From: Annulohypoxylon bovei var. microspora
Taxonomy: Eukaryota; Ascomycota; Sordariomycetes; Xylariales; Hypoxylaceae
Direction of reading: 5' to 3'
DNA: 64,000 nucleotides
Assembly (NCBI GenBank): GCA_022836615.1
Contig: MU405370.1
Coordinates: 19,612-83,611, forward strand
In this document: positions 11,125 through 22,900 of the stretch, piece after piece
How positions within the stretch are numbered: the first letter of the stretch is position 1
Layout: each line of letters opens with the position of its first letter
The notes under the pieces: model-generated
Database searches by the model: none
The model's input: the letters and a program-made list of their open reading frames with translations, nothing else
What the model was told of the DNA's origin: nothing
Program-made: the position numbers and the translations under genes

Positions 11125-14100
11125 TCAAATATCCCTTAGCGCATGCCCCAACATCCCCATTAGCCCACCGCTAGGCTGCAGCAGCCCGCCAAAAGTCTGC
11201 GCGAGTCCGCTCACGAGCGCCGGATCCGGATTCCCGATCGTCCGCCACGCACCGCGGACATGCCAGTCGTTGTCGTCGCGCGGGAGATACTCGAAAGAGC
11301 CTTGCCTCGGGATCCCGCTAAGCGTGGAATTGTTGTTATTGAGCGGTCGACCGGAAGAATCAAAACGATCGGGTAAGTATTCGATGTCGTCTTCATCAGA
11401 CGCCGGCGATTGGTCGCCGCGTCTCCTGCGTCTTTGGACGCGCGGGCGATCGTAATTTGGTTCCGAGCCCGACCGTCTTCTTGAGTTCCGAGGCCGGCTG
11501 AGACGAGCCAGTTCCTCATCGATGGCATCCTCCTCTAGTGGTCCGCTCATATTCCGGCGATGTTTTCGTAGAGTTTGGGAGGACTTTGGGGAGAGGGGGA
11601 TGAATTTGACCCTATTGGGGCTAGGAGAAGGGGAAGGCGACCGCTGGCGGTAATTTAGACCATCTGGGAATGGAGTTAGTATGGTTGGGCGTGGCAGTCT
11701 AACTTAGACATGTCTCTAGATAACAAACTCAAGGAGACGCACCCTGCTCAGTAGCCGGGCTCTGAGAGGCATCATGATAGGATTGGATGTCACCAGAGCG
11801 TGGACGACTCACATGTTCTGGCCCGGGACGGTTACCCGAACCTGGGGGTGGAGGTCCGGATGGCGGTGGTCCAGGGGGTGGCGGAGGCAAGTTCATCGGA
11901 GATTGGTTTATGTAGTCTTGGGGATTGTATGGTGGATACGGAGAATTGCCGTTGAAGTTCGTCGTAGACGGGTTAGGGTGTTGCATAAACCCACCGGGGC
12001 CGGCTGGTGGCGGTCCGGACGGTCCTGGGGGTGGTGGATAATACGCACCGCCTGACGCATGAGGCGGAGATGGTGGTGCCTCATCGCCGTAGTAGTACGG
12101 ATTTTCTGGCGCATCCTCTTCATAGCCTATTCCACGTTTTAGCTAAATGAACTCACATTAGGAAGTGTATGATGCATACGCATTCGTTCACGGTCACGGG
12201 ACCGCCTGGTCTTGCGCCTTTCTCGATCCCGATCTTCCTTGTCAAGCGACCTATTCCGACTTTTATCTCTGGGTTTCTCTCTCTCTTCCCGTCCCTTTTC
12301 TCTTTCTTTACTCTTCTGGCGATCCGAATATTTCTTAATGCCTATCGCGGCAGCGGCAGTGCCAAGTCCAGCAGCCGCAACATCACGGAACGTGCTGCGA
12401 CTCCTCTTCTTACGGGCCTCTCGATTAGACGTTGCGGAAGTCGATCGATGACGGTGGCGAGTGCGGCGTCGTGGTTCTTCGCTCGCAGACTCGTAGCCCT
12501 CGAGAGGTTCACTCCCGTACTCAACTCCGGGATATGGAACCAGGCCTACTTCTCTATCAGCCGTAGAGTCTCGGGAATGCGAATGGCGACTAAGAGACCT
12601 GGAATGGGATCGGCTTTTTGAGTAGCCTCGATCACGATCTCTATCAGAGTATTCATCATCCAACTCCCTGTCATGTTCACGTTCTTTCTTTTCTTTGCGA
12701 CGATCCCAGAGCTTGCTCGCTGCAGCGCCGGTCAACCCAGCAGCTGCAATTTCAGCACCTAGCAAGAGTTAGAGATATATATATATTTTTACTCCCCAAT
12801 ATCGCGTCATATACTCACCAGTTCTCAAGCGGGATTTCGACCGAGATTTTGACCGAGATTTAGACCTATAATGTTCAACGACGCCAGCGACAGCACTAAT
12901 GAGATCAACGATCAGCGGCCTGTCATCTGGGCAGATAACTAGGTATTCACGGAAAGTTGCATAACGAGGAGTGTATTGAATGGAAATTGTTTAAAAATCT
13001 GTAATACTTACCCTGTTGCTAGAGCCGCCTTGGCCATTTTCGAATTAGACTTGCTACGGGTGCGGGAGCGCGCGTGCGATGACCGACTTGGGGATCTCGA
13101 ATAATCATCCACGGAATGCCGGCGTCGCGCACGGCCACGGTGTGCCTCTTCTTTCTCAATCTTGTTGTTTTGCATATATTTGAGTCCACCGGCAACAGCT
13201 AGAGCAGCGGCACCCTATTATCGGATCAGCATTCATCTTCCTACGCGGTAAAGCACCGGGATACTTACGATTGCCAAGCCAGTTGCTAGCCTACTGCGCG
13301 ACTTGCTGCGGTGTTGGTGACGATGATAATCGTCATCGTAGTCATCGTCATATCTATCTTCGTACGCGCTCTTGGCACGACGCACCGCCTCAGTACCCAA
13401 AGCGCCCAAAGCGGCGCCGGCGAGAACTTTCCTCCCTCGGTGCTCGCGATAATTGCCCTCCTTAGTGCCACGTCCCGACAATAAGGCAGTAAGGCCAGCA
13501 CCGGCGAGGGCACCTTCAGCTAAATGACGCTTTTTGTGTTCGGAGCTCGAACTACGGTCTCGCCTTATGATGGTCCTCTTGACATAGTAATCCTCGTCAT
13601 ATCCGTCGCTTTCATACTGTCGGTCATCACGACGTCGCCGGTGATAATCTTCCTCCTCTCGGCGCGGCGGCGCGACTTCGCGATGCTCGTCCCTAAGGAC
13701 GATATAAGTGGGTTCCTGACGTGGGATGATTACAGGAGCCGGCGCAGCAGCTTCGTGAATAACGACCTTCTGCTCGGGAGCCTTTTGACGAATGATAACA
13801 GGAGCAGGTGGTGGAGAGGGTGCAGCATAATACTCGACCTCCTTCCTGTATCGCTCAACGTCGACGTCATGCGGCTCTCTTTCTTCAACAACCCGGCGTT
13901 CAACCTTCCAGTCGCGTTCTCTGTAGTCACGAGGCTCATCCCTGTGCTCTTCTACAATTTTTTCCTTGATTTGCACATCGCCGTCGCCGTCTCGGCGTAC
14001 CACGCGTTTGTCAAGACGGACGTCCGTGTCATCCCAAGGATAGCCCGGCCGGCGGTCCCAATAATTGTCGCGGGGAGACGACGATGTCTCTTTAATTTCC

Positions 14101-14507
14101 TCGACAATCTTAGTGCGAGAGTGCCGCTCGGGGTAATGATCGCGCTCGCGCTCGCGCTCCCGATCCCGATCTACCTCACGGTCTCGCTCGTATTCGACAG
14201 TTCTGTATCGGTCGGGCGGGTCGAAAGATGATCTCGGTCGGTCAGGATAGGTAGTTCTCTCGATACGGCGATCGGTTTCTACCACCTCGCCGGGCGAGCG
14301 GCCAACGTGGGAATGGGAATATCTTGATCTGCGATCATCGTCTTCCTCAAAGCGCTCGATGCGATCCCGTTCCACAACTCTGTTACCAGACTGTCCCCCG
14401 GTAACCTTATACCGTCTTACAGTTGTGCTTTTATATTTCTCGTCATCGGACGAGGGGCTTTGGTCTCTTGTATAGCGCACATCGCGCTCGCGATAAACTT
14501 GAGACAT
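11125..14507 (-). CDS. DUF3824 / glycine-zipper protein, Arg-Asp-Ser-rich, six exons
   Basis: A 1006-aa fungal protein of unknown function. Exons on the minus strand: 14507-13269, 13214-13012, 12895-12819, 12758-12180, 12126-11743, 11663-11125; lengths sum to 3021 nt with all phases consistent. Residues 1-320 are highly charged (repeated YRERD, DRERERERDH). Ala/Gly-rich zipper-like segments recur: EGALAGAGLTALLSG and VLAGAALGALGTEAVRRAKS in exon 1, then LAIGAAALAVAGGLKYMQ across the exon 1/2 joint, TGAEIAAAGLTGAAASKLWD, and DVAAAGLGTAAAAIGIKKYSD, each followed by Arg/Ser-rich KSRSKSRS-like linkers. This alternation is what Pfam DUF3824 describes. Exon 5 is a Pro/Gly/Tyr-rich segment (PPPPPGPPPSGPPPPGSGN) and the last exon holds RVKFIPLSPKSSQTLRKHRR, a motif I recall from related fungal proteins. 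The start ATG opens MSQVYRERDVRYTRDQ. The family is recognised; function is unknown. Confidence 0.85.
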
Positions 14508-17500
14508 GAATGTCGTCGCGAAGTTTCAATAGCTCAGTAGCCAAGCGACAGTGACGTCACGAAGCTTTGAATTTTGATTTCGAAATATGAAACTTGAGAG
14601 CAAATACGGGCTATGATAAGAATAGGTAATGTTTCTAAGTAGATTATACTAGTAGTAATGATTATATATGTTGTAGGGTAAGAAAAAAAAGATGGCTGGT
14701 GACGATGATGTGGGATGATGAGTGGTGTCACGCAGAACTTGTAGTGCTGAAGTTGGGCCTCGAGGGAAGGGGAAGGTCCGGGAAGAGCGACGAGAGCACT
14801 GAGTGATGAACGATGAGCAAATGCAGTGGGTAGGCCGGCAATGGGCAGATGGGGGAGGATGAGCAAGATGGTTGCCGAGGGGCGCCGTAAATGTGACTCT
14901 ACCTAAGTCAGCCCAGCCTATTTCGTTACTTGGCACTCGGATCTTTTTAGTGGAGGGGCAGGATGGCGATGAGCGATGGCCAGGTATTTAGTCTTTAAAT
15001 TTCCCGGTTCTTTGAGGCCTCTAATGTCGTTCTTCTTGGAATAACTGAAATATGCAGTCTGTTTGTGCTGCGCTGTGACGTTGTGTAAAATTGCAGCTCT
15101 ATTTCCGCTAACTTCCAAGGTTATTTTGTTTGTAATATGAGAAGATCTGGGAGGGACGAGACCCTCTTCAGCTTCGATAAGTCTAGTGCGGGGTCTTCGA
15201 TTCGGCCAATATCACCTACATACTAGGTACCTATGCAGTGGTACTTTCAGTTGGTTCTAGAAAACGGAACAAAAAAGCACAGCCTAGATGTATGAGGTAG
15301 TCAGCCCTTTTCGATGTTGGTACAAATTCTCGATACAAGGTCTCGAACTACATTCTACTAGGTAAGTAGGTATGTTCTATGGTGAAATATAATTACAGTC
15401 CATACCTAGTAGTTTTCGTTCCATTTCTGTAGGACTTACTGCGATATACTTCTCATGAGTTAGGCAGACAGGTGATTTCCGATGCTGATTATGATGATAA
15501 GAGGTAAGACTTTTTTTTTTTCTCCCTTGTGATCATTGTCGGAGCTGGGGGCTGTGATGACTTCCTGTCTCGTTTGTTGAGGTTTAATTGGTGACTGAGA
15601 ATTGAATGCGCAGCTGCAGCCTATACCCATGTAATTTATGATCCCGTGGGTGCTTAGTTAGCACTACCTATAAACGTGCAATTGTCTCCAGCTCCTTCTG
15701 AGATATTCTTCTTCTCTGTAGTACCTTCCATGAATTTCGTAAGATACATCATAATACCACTCTATTATCATGACGTTATTCAGCATGAATATTGAATATT
15801 CAACATTCTCGTGTTTTCCAAGGTTGAAGTACGAGACGAACACTTAGTTCAATCGGATTTTTGGGACCTAGGGCTCGTAGAAAATGTCGTCATTTCTATT
15901 TTTTACGAGCTGGAGGGGCAGTCTAGGCCTAAACGGTTCTAGAATTGCCCCCAGAATTTAGAGAGCTTACCAAGGCAGTTGGCGGTTCGAACTCTAAGCG
16001 GGCGGTACGTCAGTGGAACCTGCCACTAGCCGTTACAAATAGGATAAAGTTTCTTTTTCTTGTTCGGGGTTCCCCGCCATTTTATCATTTTATCCTCTTC
16101 CAATGTTTCTATGAATTTGCACCGCCACAACCACAGTTTGCAGTTTGCGGCTTAGACGATGGCTCATATTACAAGGCCACGTTCTCGCTTCGCAATCCTC
16201 CCCTTTTTTATGACATTTTCCTCGGGCGAAATCTACAATAACAGCATAAGTAGTTCCACAACCCACACCTGAAACGAAACAAATCCTGCACTGACCAAAG
16301 AAACTCTCTCATCTTCTCAATACTATTCACAATATTATCTATCACACGTAGGCCGCCACGTCTCGCATAGAATACATAGGCAGATTGGGAGGCTGGGAGG
16401 CTGAAATCTCACCTAACATCACCGAATACATCATCGCAACGGCTGAGCTATGTATTATGCTCAGGTAAGCTTACAATACTAGCACAGCATAATGTTGAGC
16501 CACTCAAAGTGATATGCTGGCCCACAGCATACGCGCTTGATTGCGTGAGACCCATCTCTATGACCTAGAACCTCCAGGGCTGCCAATTAATTTGAAATCC
16601 CGACTTGATGGAAACATAGATATCCATGAACTATTCAAGCTTTTTGACATTATTAAGTTGCACAACATGCTTAGATAATTCAATAATTATACCTAAGTTT
16701 GACAGCTCACTCAAGAGGATTCGCTCTACGCAAAGAACGATGAATTCACCTATCTCCCTCGATAATGTTTCTTGTTTCTTATTTCTTGCTTTGTTTCTAC
16801 GCGGCCGCTTTCCACTTTTAATGTTTCATGAGTTGGTGTGTTACGTACTTGGGTTAGGGTTGCAAGGTTGTAAACTCATTCCATGTTGAAATCTGGTTGT
16901 GGTAAGGACGGATCTCTGTTCCAGACTTCGCCGCATTTGCCAAGGAAGATCCGACTCGGCTGATTCGACATGTTAACCATCCAATGGACCATCGATCTCC
17001 AATTCTATGTATGTCATGGTGTCCATCCCGCACTGCTAAATCTGGAGACATGATTCGATTCTAGTATGCCCTCTACTATGACACCAACCACAACACCAAC
17101 ACCACCAGCACCTATCATTCCTCTCAGTCTACTAATACTTCATACACACTAAACTCCGAACCTATCTAGGTAGATAATATCGTTTGCAGAGGAATATCTC
17201 ACTCTCTTCGCACATACATCCGTGTGTTTACCTAACTCCACAGTTCCACCCCGCATTGCCGCACTCGACAACGTTCCAGTTCCTAGATCGTAGCAATTTA
17301 ATCTTTGCTTAATCTGTACCCGTCCGCATGGTCCAGGAACGGGATAAAATGGATAAATTAAGGACGTAAGCTTAAATATTTCGTCTCAACCACGATAACT
17401 CTCGAGATTCTATGACCAAGAGGTAATTATAGGTTCTCTTTACGTCACAAATATTGCGTTCAGGACAGGGACAAATGGCATCAGGCTTACCTATAACCCA

Positions 17501-18124
17501 TACAAGCACCGTAGATGACGCGTCAAGTGTCGCATCAGTCACGGAGCTTTCGGTGGTTAATTCAGGAGATAAATTGCACTTGTCGATCTATAAACAATTC
17601 GAGCTAAAGCAAGAGTATGTTAGAGTACGCGTCGGTGAGGAGCAGGCTGAAGGCAAGGCAATGGTCTTCCTTCAGTTGACCAACTAACGACTTGACACTC
17701 CCATGTGGCTTTGCTATTTTGAGTCTTAGCGAGGGCCTCGTCTGATGTACCCACATATCTTTAAATCGGACCTTGCACAGGCTAGTCTTCCTCAAGCCTT
17801 AGGTAACATACCGGTGCCGTGTCAAGTCTTCGTAGTTGCAGTCGTAATGTGCTTGCGCCGAGGAAAACCTGCACTAATTTCCAGTCAATTTGCCGAGAGC
17901 TTTGTTCCTGAGTCGTTGTGGGCATTGATCGACGCCATGCGGTTCTTCGGAGGAAGGAGGCGTCTCCGTTAAGTTAAGGAGAGTCAAAGTCGAAAAAGGA
18001 GTGTCGAAAATGGGTATATATATCTGGCTCGAGAACCTCATCCTCCCTCATCTCAACATCAACATCCACATCCAGAACAGATCCAAGTCACAACTGAGTT
18101 CTTAGACATCTTACAACATTCAAA
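14508..18124. other. Intergenic, 3.6 kb, no gene seen
   Basis: Shared upstream region of the divergent DUF3824 gene and the secreted-protein gene. Several short open frames (15945-16241, 16626-16889, 17454-17687, 17745-17972 on +) have no recognisable motif. A T12 run lies near 15509-15520. Confidence 0.45.
18015..18022 (+). promoter_or_regulatory. TATA box of the secreted repeat protein
   Basis: TATATATA about 103 bases upstream of the ATG at 18125, followed by a C/A/T-rich leader (CATCTCAACATCAACATCC-like) typical of strongly expressed fungal genes. Confidence 0.5.
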
Positions 18125-18772
18125 ATGAAGGGAATCGTCGCTATCCTCCTCCTCGGCCTCGCCATCGCAGCTCCTGTCGCTGACGTTCAGGAATCTAGTC
18201 GTATGTTATATTCAAGCTGCCTACCTACCTACCTACCTAGAAGCTGTCTAGGTACCTAGGTAACGTTAACAAGCCAAAAAAAACTAATATATCTCTTACT
18301 CAGTCAGCGAAGCTGCCCCCACTGGTCTGCCTTCCGGTCTGCCTTCCGGTATCCCTTCCGGCTTCCCTTCCGGCTTCCCTTCCGGTTTCCCTTCCGGTCT
18401 ACCTTCCGGTCTACCTTCTCTCTTTGGATCTGACTGTAAGAAGCCATACTGTTTGTCGTTCGTGCGAACATAGACTAACAGTGTCCAAATAGTCCCTCGC
18501 CCTACCGGTATCCCAAGCGGTTTCCCTGGTGGCTCAAGTGGTAAGCTATGGGTTGTATACTCATGACTGAGATCCTCTCTAACGAACGATTAGGTGGTCT
18601 CCGTCCCACTGGCCGTCCTAACTCCACTGGTGGCCCGCGTCCCACTGGCCGCCCTACTGGCCGCCCCAGCGGTTTCCCTACTAGCAGCGGTGACAGTATG
18701 TTCCCCTTAATCTTCCTCGTGGACTCAGTCTCTAACACGCGAACAGTCCCTGCGCCAACTAGCACTGCTTAA
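18125..18772 (+). CDS. Small secreted Pro/Ser/Gly repeat protein, five exons
   Basis: A 127-aa predicted secreted protein of unknown function. Exons 18125-18200, 18304-18435, 18493-18540, 18594-18695, 18747-18772 (TAA at the end). Residues 1-20 form a signal peptide (MKGIVAILLLGLAIAAPVAD). Exon 2 codes eight tetrapeptides of the form [LIF]PS[GL], from LPSGLPSGIPSG to LPSL, which appear in DNA as a 12-bp tandem repeat at about 18328-18420. Exon 3 repeats the theme (RPTGIPSGFPGGSSG) and exon 4 carries RPTGRPTGRPSGFPTSSGD. All four introns are in phase 1, so every internal exon (132, 48, 102 nt) is symmetric. No cysteine is present in the mature protein, so it is not a hydrophobin or a disulfide-rich effector. 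Intron 1 holds a GGTA/TACC repeat hairpin. Alternatives: cell-wall or spore-surface protein; function is not predictable. Confidence 0.75.
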
Positions 18773-19917
18773 ATATGCTTTGCACATAAAGTGTACACTA
18801 GGTTCTTAGCAGCCCGATAAGGGTGATGTTACAAGAATCATCCGCATTGGTGAATTGAATTCGGGGATTGTTTCCTTATAAGGGCCGAAAAGGATTCTAA
18901 AACTAGGATGGGAATGGGATTTCACCTTCTAAATTTACAAGATCAGACAATTACCTATGTAGCTAGGGGCTTTCGGTCCCGAGCAACATTCTTGTATCTA
19001 TTCGATTCTTCAGTTGAACTGCATTGTTATATATTGGGAACTTGGGAACATATGGTGTTTTGCTCCTTGCATGCTTTAGTGTGATGCCTTGTTTCGTCTA
19101 TTATATCTCCAAGTAGTAGTTAACTGGGAAAAGATCCGTCAAGTCTGATTGGCCTAAACGGCGAAACTTTCCAGCATTATATTAAGAATACATAACTATA
19201 AATATCTAGGTAGGTACCTAGGTATTTAACTGTGGTTGTGGTAGCGATAGTTTTTTTCAAGATGTAAAGAATACGTACCTACGTTGTTTCTTTATGTGCA
19301 CTTCAATTAGATATGTGCTGATATTTCCTACAACTTGCAACTGCCTTAGAAGTTCATAGGATTCTTAGGTAGGTAGGTACTACCCTCATCCAGAATTAAG
19401 TGCTTGCCTTATATGTTACATAAGGTATCTATTCAAGGAAAGGAGGAAGGGTAGATGCATCGAGCACGACTACCTAGGTAGGCACCAGTAATAACAATGT
19501 GAAAATATCATTGAATGTCAACTGAGATAGATTCTTCATCGTCAAACAATTCACTAGCACACTCCAACCTCTTGAACCCATCCTTTTTATTTCCTAAATA
19601 TCATCACTATTATACAACCACTCAAATTTCGTAGCAAACATCACCCTACTTCTCATCTCTACTTCCTTTCGAGGCTCTCTAGGGCTTGTATGCCCTATGA
19701 GCCACCCTTAGTTAACGCTTGATCCTATTTCAAGTCTCCATGATTTCTCTTAGTATTCGTCAACTTCTCCGTCACTAGACAGTTCGGTGACGGTGGTAGA
19801 AATCGTGGCAAATAGGTACCTACCTAGGTCGTCAGGAACTAGCTATATTTCCGAATCGAACAAAACATCTCACGTTTTACGTCGAACCCTCGATCTTCCA
19901 CCAAGCAGATAATCGCC
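18773..19917. other. Intergenic between secreted protein and large MFS-like gene
   Basis: No gene seen. It carries several GGTA/TACC patches (19207-19225, 19371-19381, 19474-19484, 19817-19828), the last within about 100 bases of the next ATG and so probably in its promoter or 5' UTR. Confidence 0.45.
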
Positions 19918-22900
19918 ATGGAGTCCAAATTAAAGCTCAAGCTACGTCCCAGCAATTCAGCCCCCTCGTTGAAAGATACCAAAAACCGCCCAGAATCGGT
20001 CAGGTCTGCAGGATCAAAGGCCGGGTCATTTCGTCATGGATTGCTGAAGATAGATACGCCCACGGACCAGTCAACCAAAGACTCACCAATACCTCCGATT
20101 TTGACCCCAGGTCCTCCAAAACTGCTAGGAAGAAATATCACCATGAGGCACAGGTTTTCGAGCGTCTCGGTTCCGTCAAGAAAGTCATCTAAGGCTAATC
20201 TTGAGAGACGAAGCGAGGGAACCCTTATAATCGACGAGACTAAACGGCCTCACGTAGTGTGCCTTGACCCTATGATGCATCCTCCGGGAATGCACGCTAC
20301 TATCCACCACCCGGGCTTAGTCACAGGTGCTGACTTTTGTGATGCTGGTGTCGCCATTGACCGTGATTCCCCGATCATAACACCGCCAAGCAGACTCTCC
20401 CCCGACGATCTATCCAATACCCCAACCGAACCAGTATACCGCATTCTTACAGGAGGGGAAATACATGAAGACGTAATAGACGTGTCTGCTCATGCCCACA
20501 AGAATCATAGCTCGGCTGTCAAAGTTCGCCCAGCTATTGGACTACTTCCCAAGGTTAAACCACACGAGGGTCACTCGAACATCTCTAAGGTCCAACCCGC
20601 TTTGGGGGGCACTGGACATAAGGAGGTTATCCACGACAGCGAAACTCCGGGCGAGGTAGATGTCATAGAGAAGCCCTATGTTTTAGAAGATCTTCATCGC
20701 GGCCATAGCATAACACCGAAAGTTAGTCCATCAATGGACCGCGCTTCTCCTTGGAGCTCTACGCATAACTCAAATCCTAACGACATCCATGAAGGGCATA
20801 TCTGGATTCCAAAAGTGCAGTCTTATCATGAGTCGTCAGCGGTCGCGTTCAAGACGGAAGAAAATTCGTTTCCAAGGTTATCCGTCGTAAGTAATGACCA
20901 AAAGGAAGAGGATTCGTCAAAAGTAACATCGTACTGGGGTTTATTGCCAAAACTTGGTGAGAAAAAGGATGAGAAGTCTAGTATCGTCGACGAACCCTTA
21001 GTTCAAACACCTTCTCCAATTGAGCATGGATATACATCTAGGGATAGATCCGTAGCTACACCTCGCGTTGAAAATAGGCCTTCAAGCCAATATTCGACTT
21101 CTCAAAAAAGTTTCGATATCTTCCCAAGACGAATCACGAGAACGACAGAGCCAATTGACAATCGCGAGAATATTCGCCAAGGTAATGAAAGTGTATCATC
21201 ACTTGGTGAGGCTTCAAATAATGGTCCCTCGCAGGAAGGATCTCCCCTTCGGGATAACGGAAAGGGAATGGTTGTATCGACGGCTTCGGTTTCTCCTACC
21301 TCTCATCCGCGTCGCGTAGGGAGCGAGGACGAGAAGAGTGACCAAGAACAGAATATATCACCCGAGAAAACTGACCCCTGGCGTGCTGCGTCCTGGCTAC
21401 GTCAGTTTCTCGGATATCCAGAGTCGACTGATTCGAGCCTTACCCAGCTGCCAGAGAAATCTCATCCTCGCCATGAGGAGCATTATGATTATCCCAATGA
21501 TATAGTCGACGCGATCGCATCCAGAGTAACAACATTCTCGGAGCAGAATGCAACAGATGCCGGGACGATGGATACAGCTGTGCACAACCTCGAACGACTA
21601 CTTGATGAAGCATTGTCTCTCGCTAGTGAAGTGAGCGAGCACGATCATTGCGGATATACCGATGATGGAAATCTCCCTGATCATTTGCAGAACACATCTC
21701 AACTGATTCAACCGGACATCCATGAGAATATTGGAAGCTCAAGTGAAGATGCGCATGAGCCTATACTTGATCGAACACCGCAACGCGTCTTCGTAGGTGC
21801 GGTTGAAGATTTTGGTCATGGCTGTGAGGCTTTGTCTTCGAGGTGGACAGATACCCGGGGGTTAGTAAGGCCTGATATGCGCAGCGGCAATATCAGACGA
21901 TCATCGTATCCCACTGAGGCCGCTGGTGAACGAAGTGTGCATAGCCGCCGAAAGTCTAAGCAAAAGCATACGACAAGTCGCGAGATACGTCATCATGTTT
22001 CCTCCGATGATAGTGTCTTGCCAATGCCGCCTCCCGATAGCGAAATCAAGAGACGGTGTATATCACCAATGCCTCATGCGTATGACGAAGATGATCCAAC
22101 GGGAGTTATAAAGCTCCGTGGCAAAGATGTCCCCAACAGTCGGGAAGTCAGAGAGTATATCCGTGTTTTCCATCATCCCCCAATCACGTCTCGAAGCAGC
22201 TCTAGAAATCTTCGCGAAATCTCACCGGAAGATGATACTCGGGTTCATCGAACCGACACGTTTCCAGAAGTTCATCGCAGAGACGTGGACGTATGTAGTC
22301 TGGATGGCGGTTCTGACGAGGTAATCGACTTTTCTACTCAGTACAACACCAAAGAAAGACAAGATACCCCAGGGATCAAAAAGTCGAGACGCCACCACAA
22401 CCAAGATGCCTCGGCTACAAAAACTAGGGCGCCCCAAGGACAAGCAGCGCCCAAGAGAACCCACGAATTGCGCAACATAAGCCTTCGAAGGAGGTCTCAC
22501 GTCAGTATCCGAGATGGGCAACGGTTTAGCCTTACCAAGTCTGTGAAACGACAGCCTACAATTGCCCGTGACTGGTCTCCTATCCGCAAGAGATTCGTTG
22601 CATCTGTTGCATGCTTGAGCACTGCCTTAATTGGTGTCTTGGTTGGGATTTATGCCGGTCTAGTTCCATCAATGCAATACTATATTGCAGACTTCCACCA
22701 CTACACAATCCTCGGCAACGTCGGAATGTATCTAGGAATGGCTCTTTCGAATTTCCTGTGTTGGCCGCTGCCGTTGCTACATGGCCGCAAGCCATACATC
22801 GTGTGCAGCCTTTGTGTAGCCATGCCGCTACTTTTCCCCCAGGCCATTGCAGTTAGTGTTCCCAGGTCTCCATACACAAGTGCTTGGAGATGGGCACTTC

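Noticed and set aside
12127..12179. 30-nt intron using the GTGAGT donor at 12156 in the DUF3824 gene
   Set aside because: Too short and out of phase; the GTATGC donor at 12179 gives a 53-nt intron and keeps the frame.
18502..18765. Open frame antisense to the secreted repeat protein
   Set aside because: A by-product of the repetitive GGTCGxCC sequence; the sense strand has a signal peptide, consistent introns and a TATA box.
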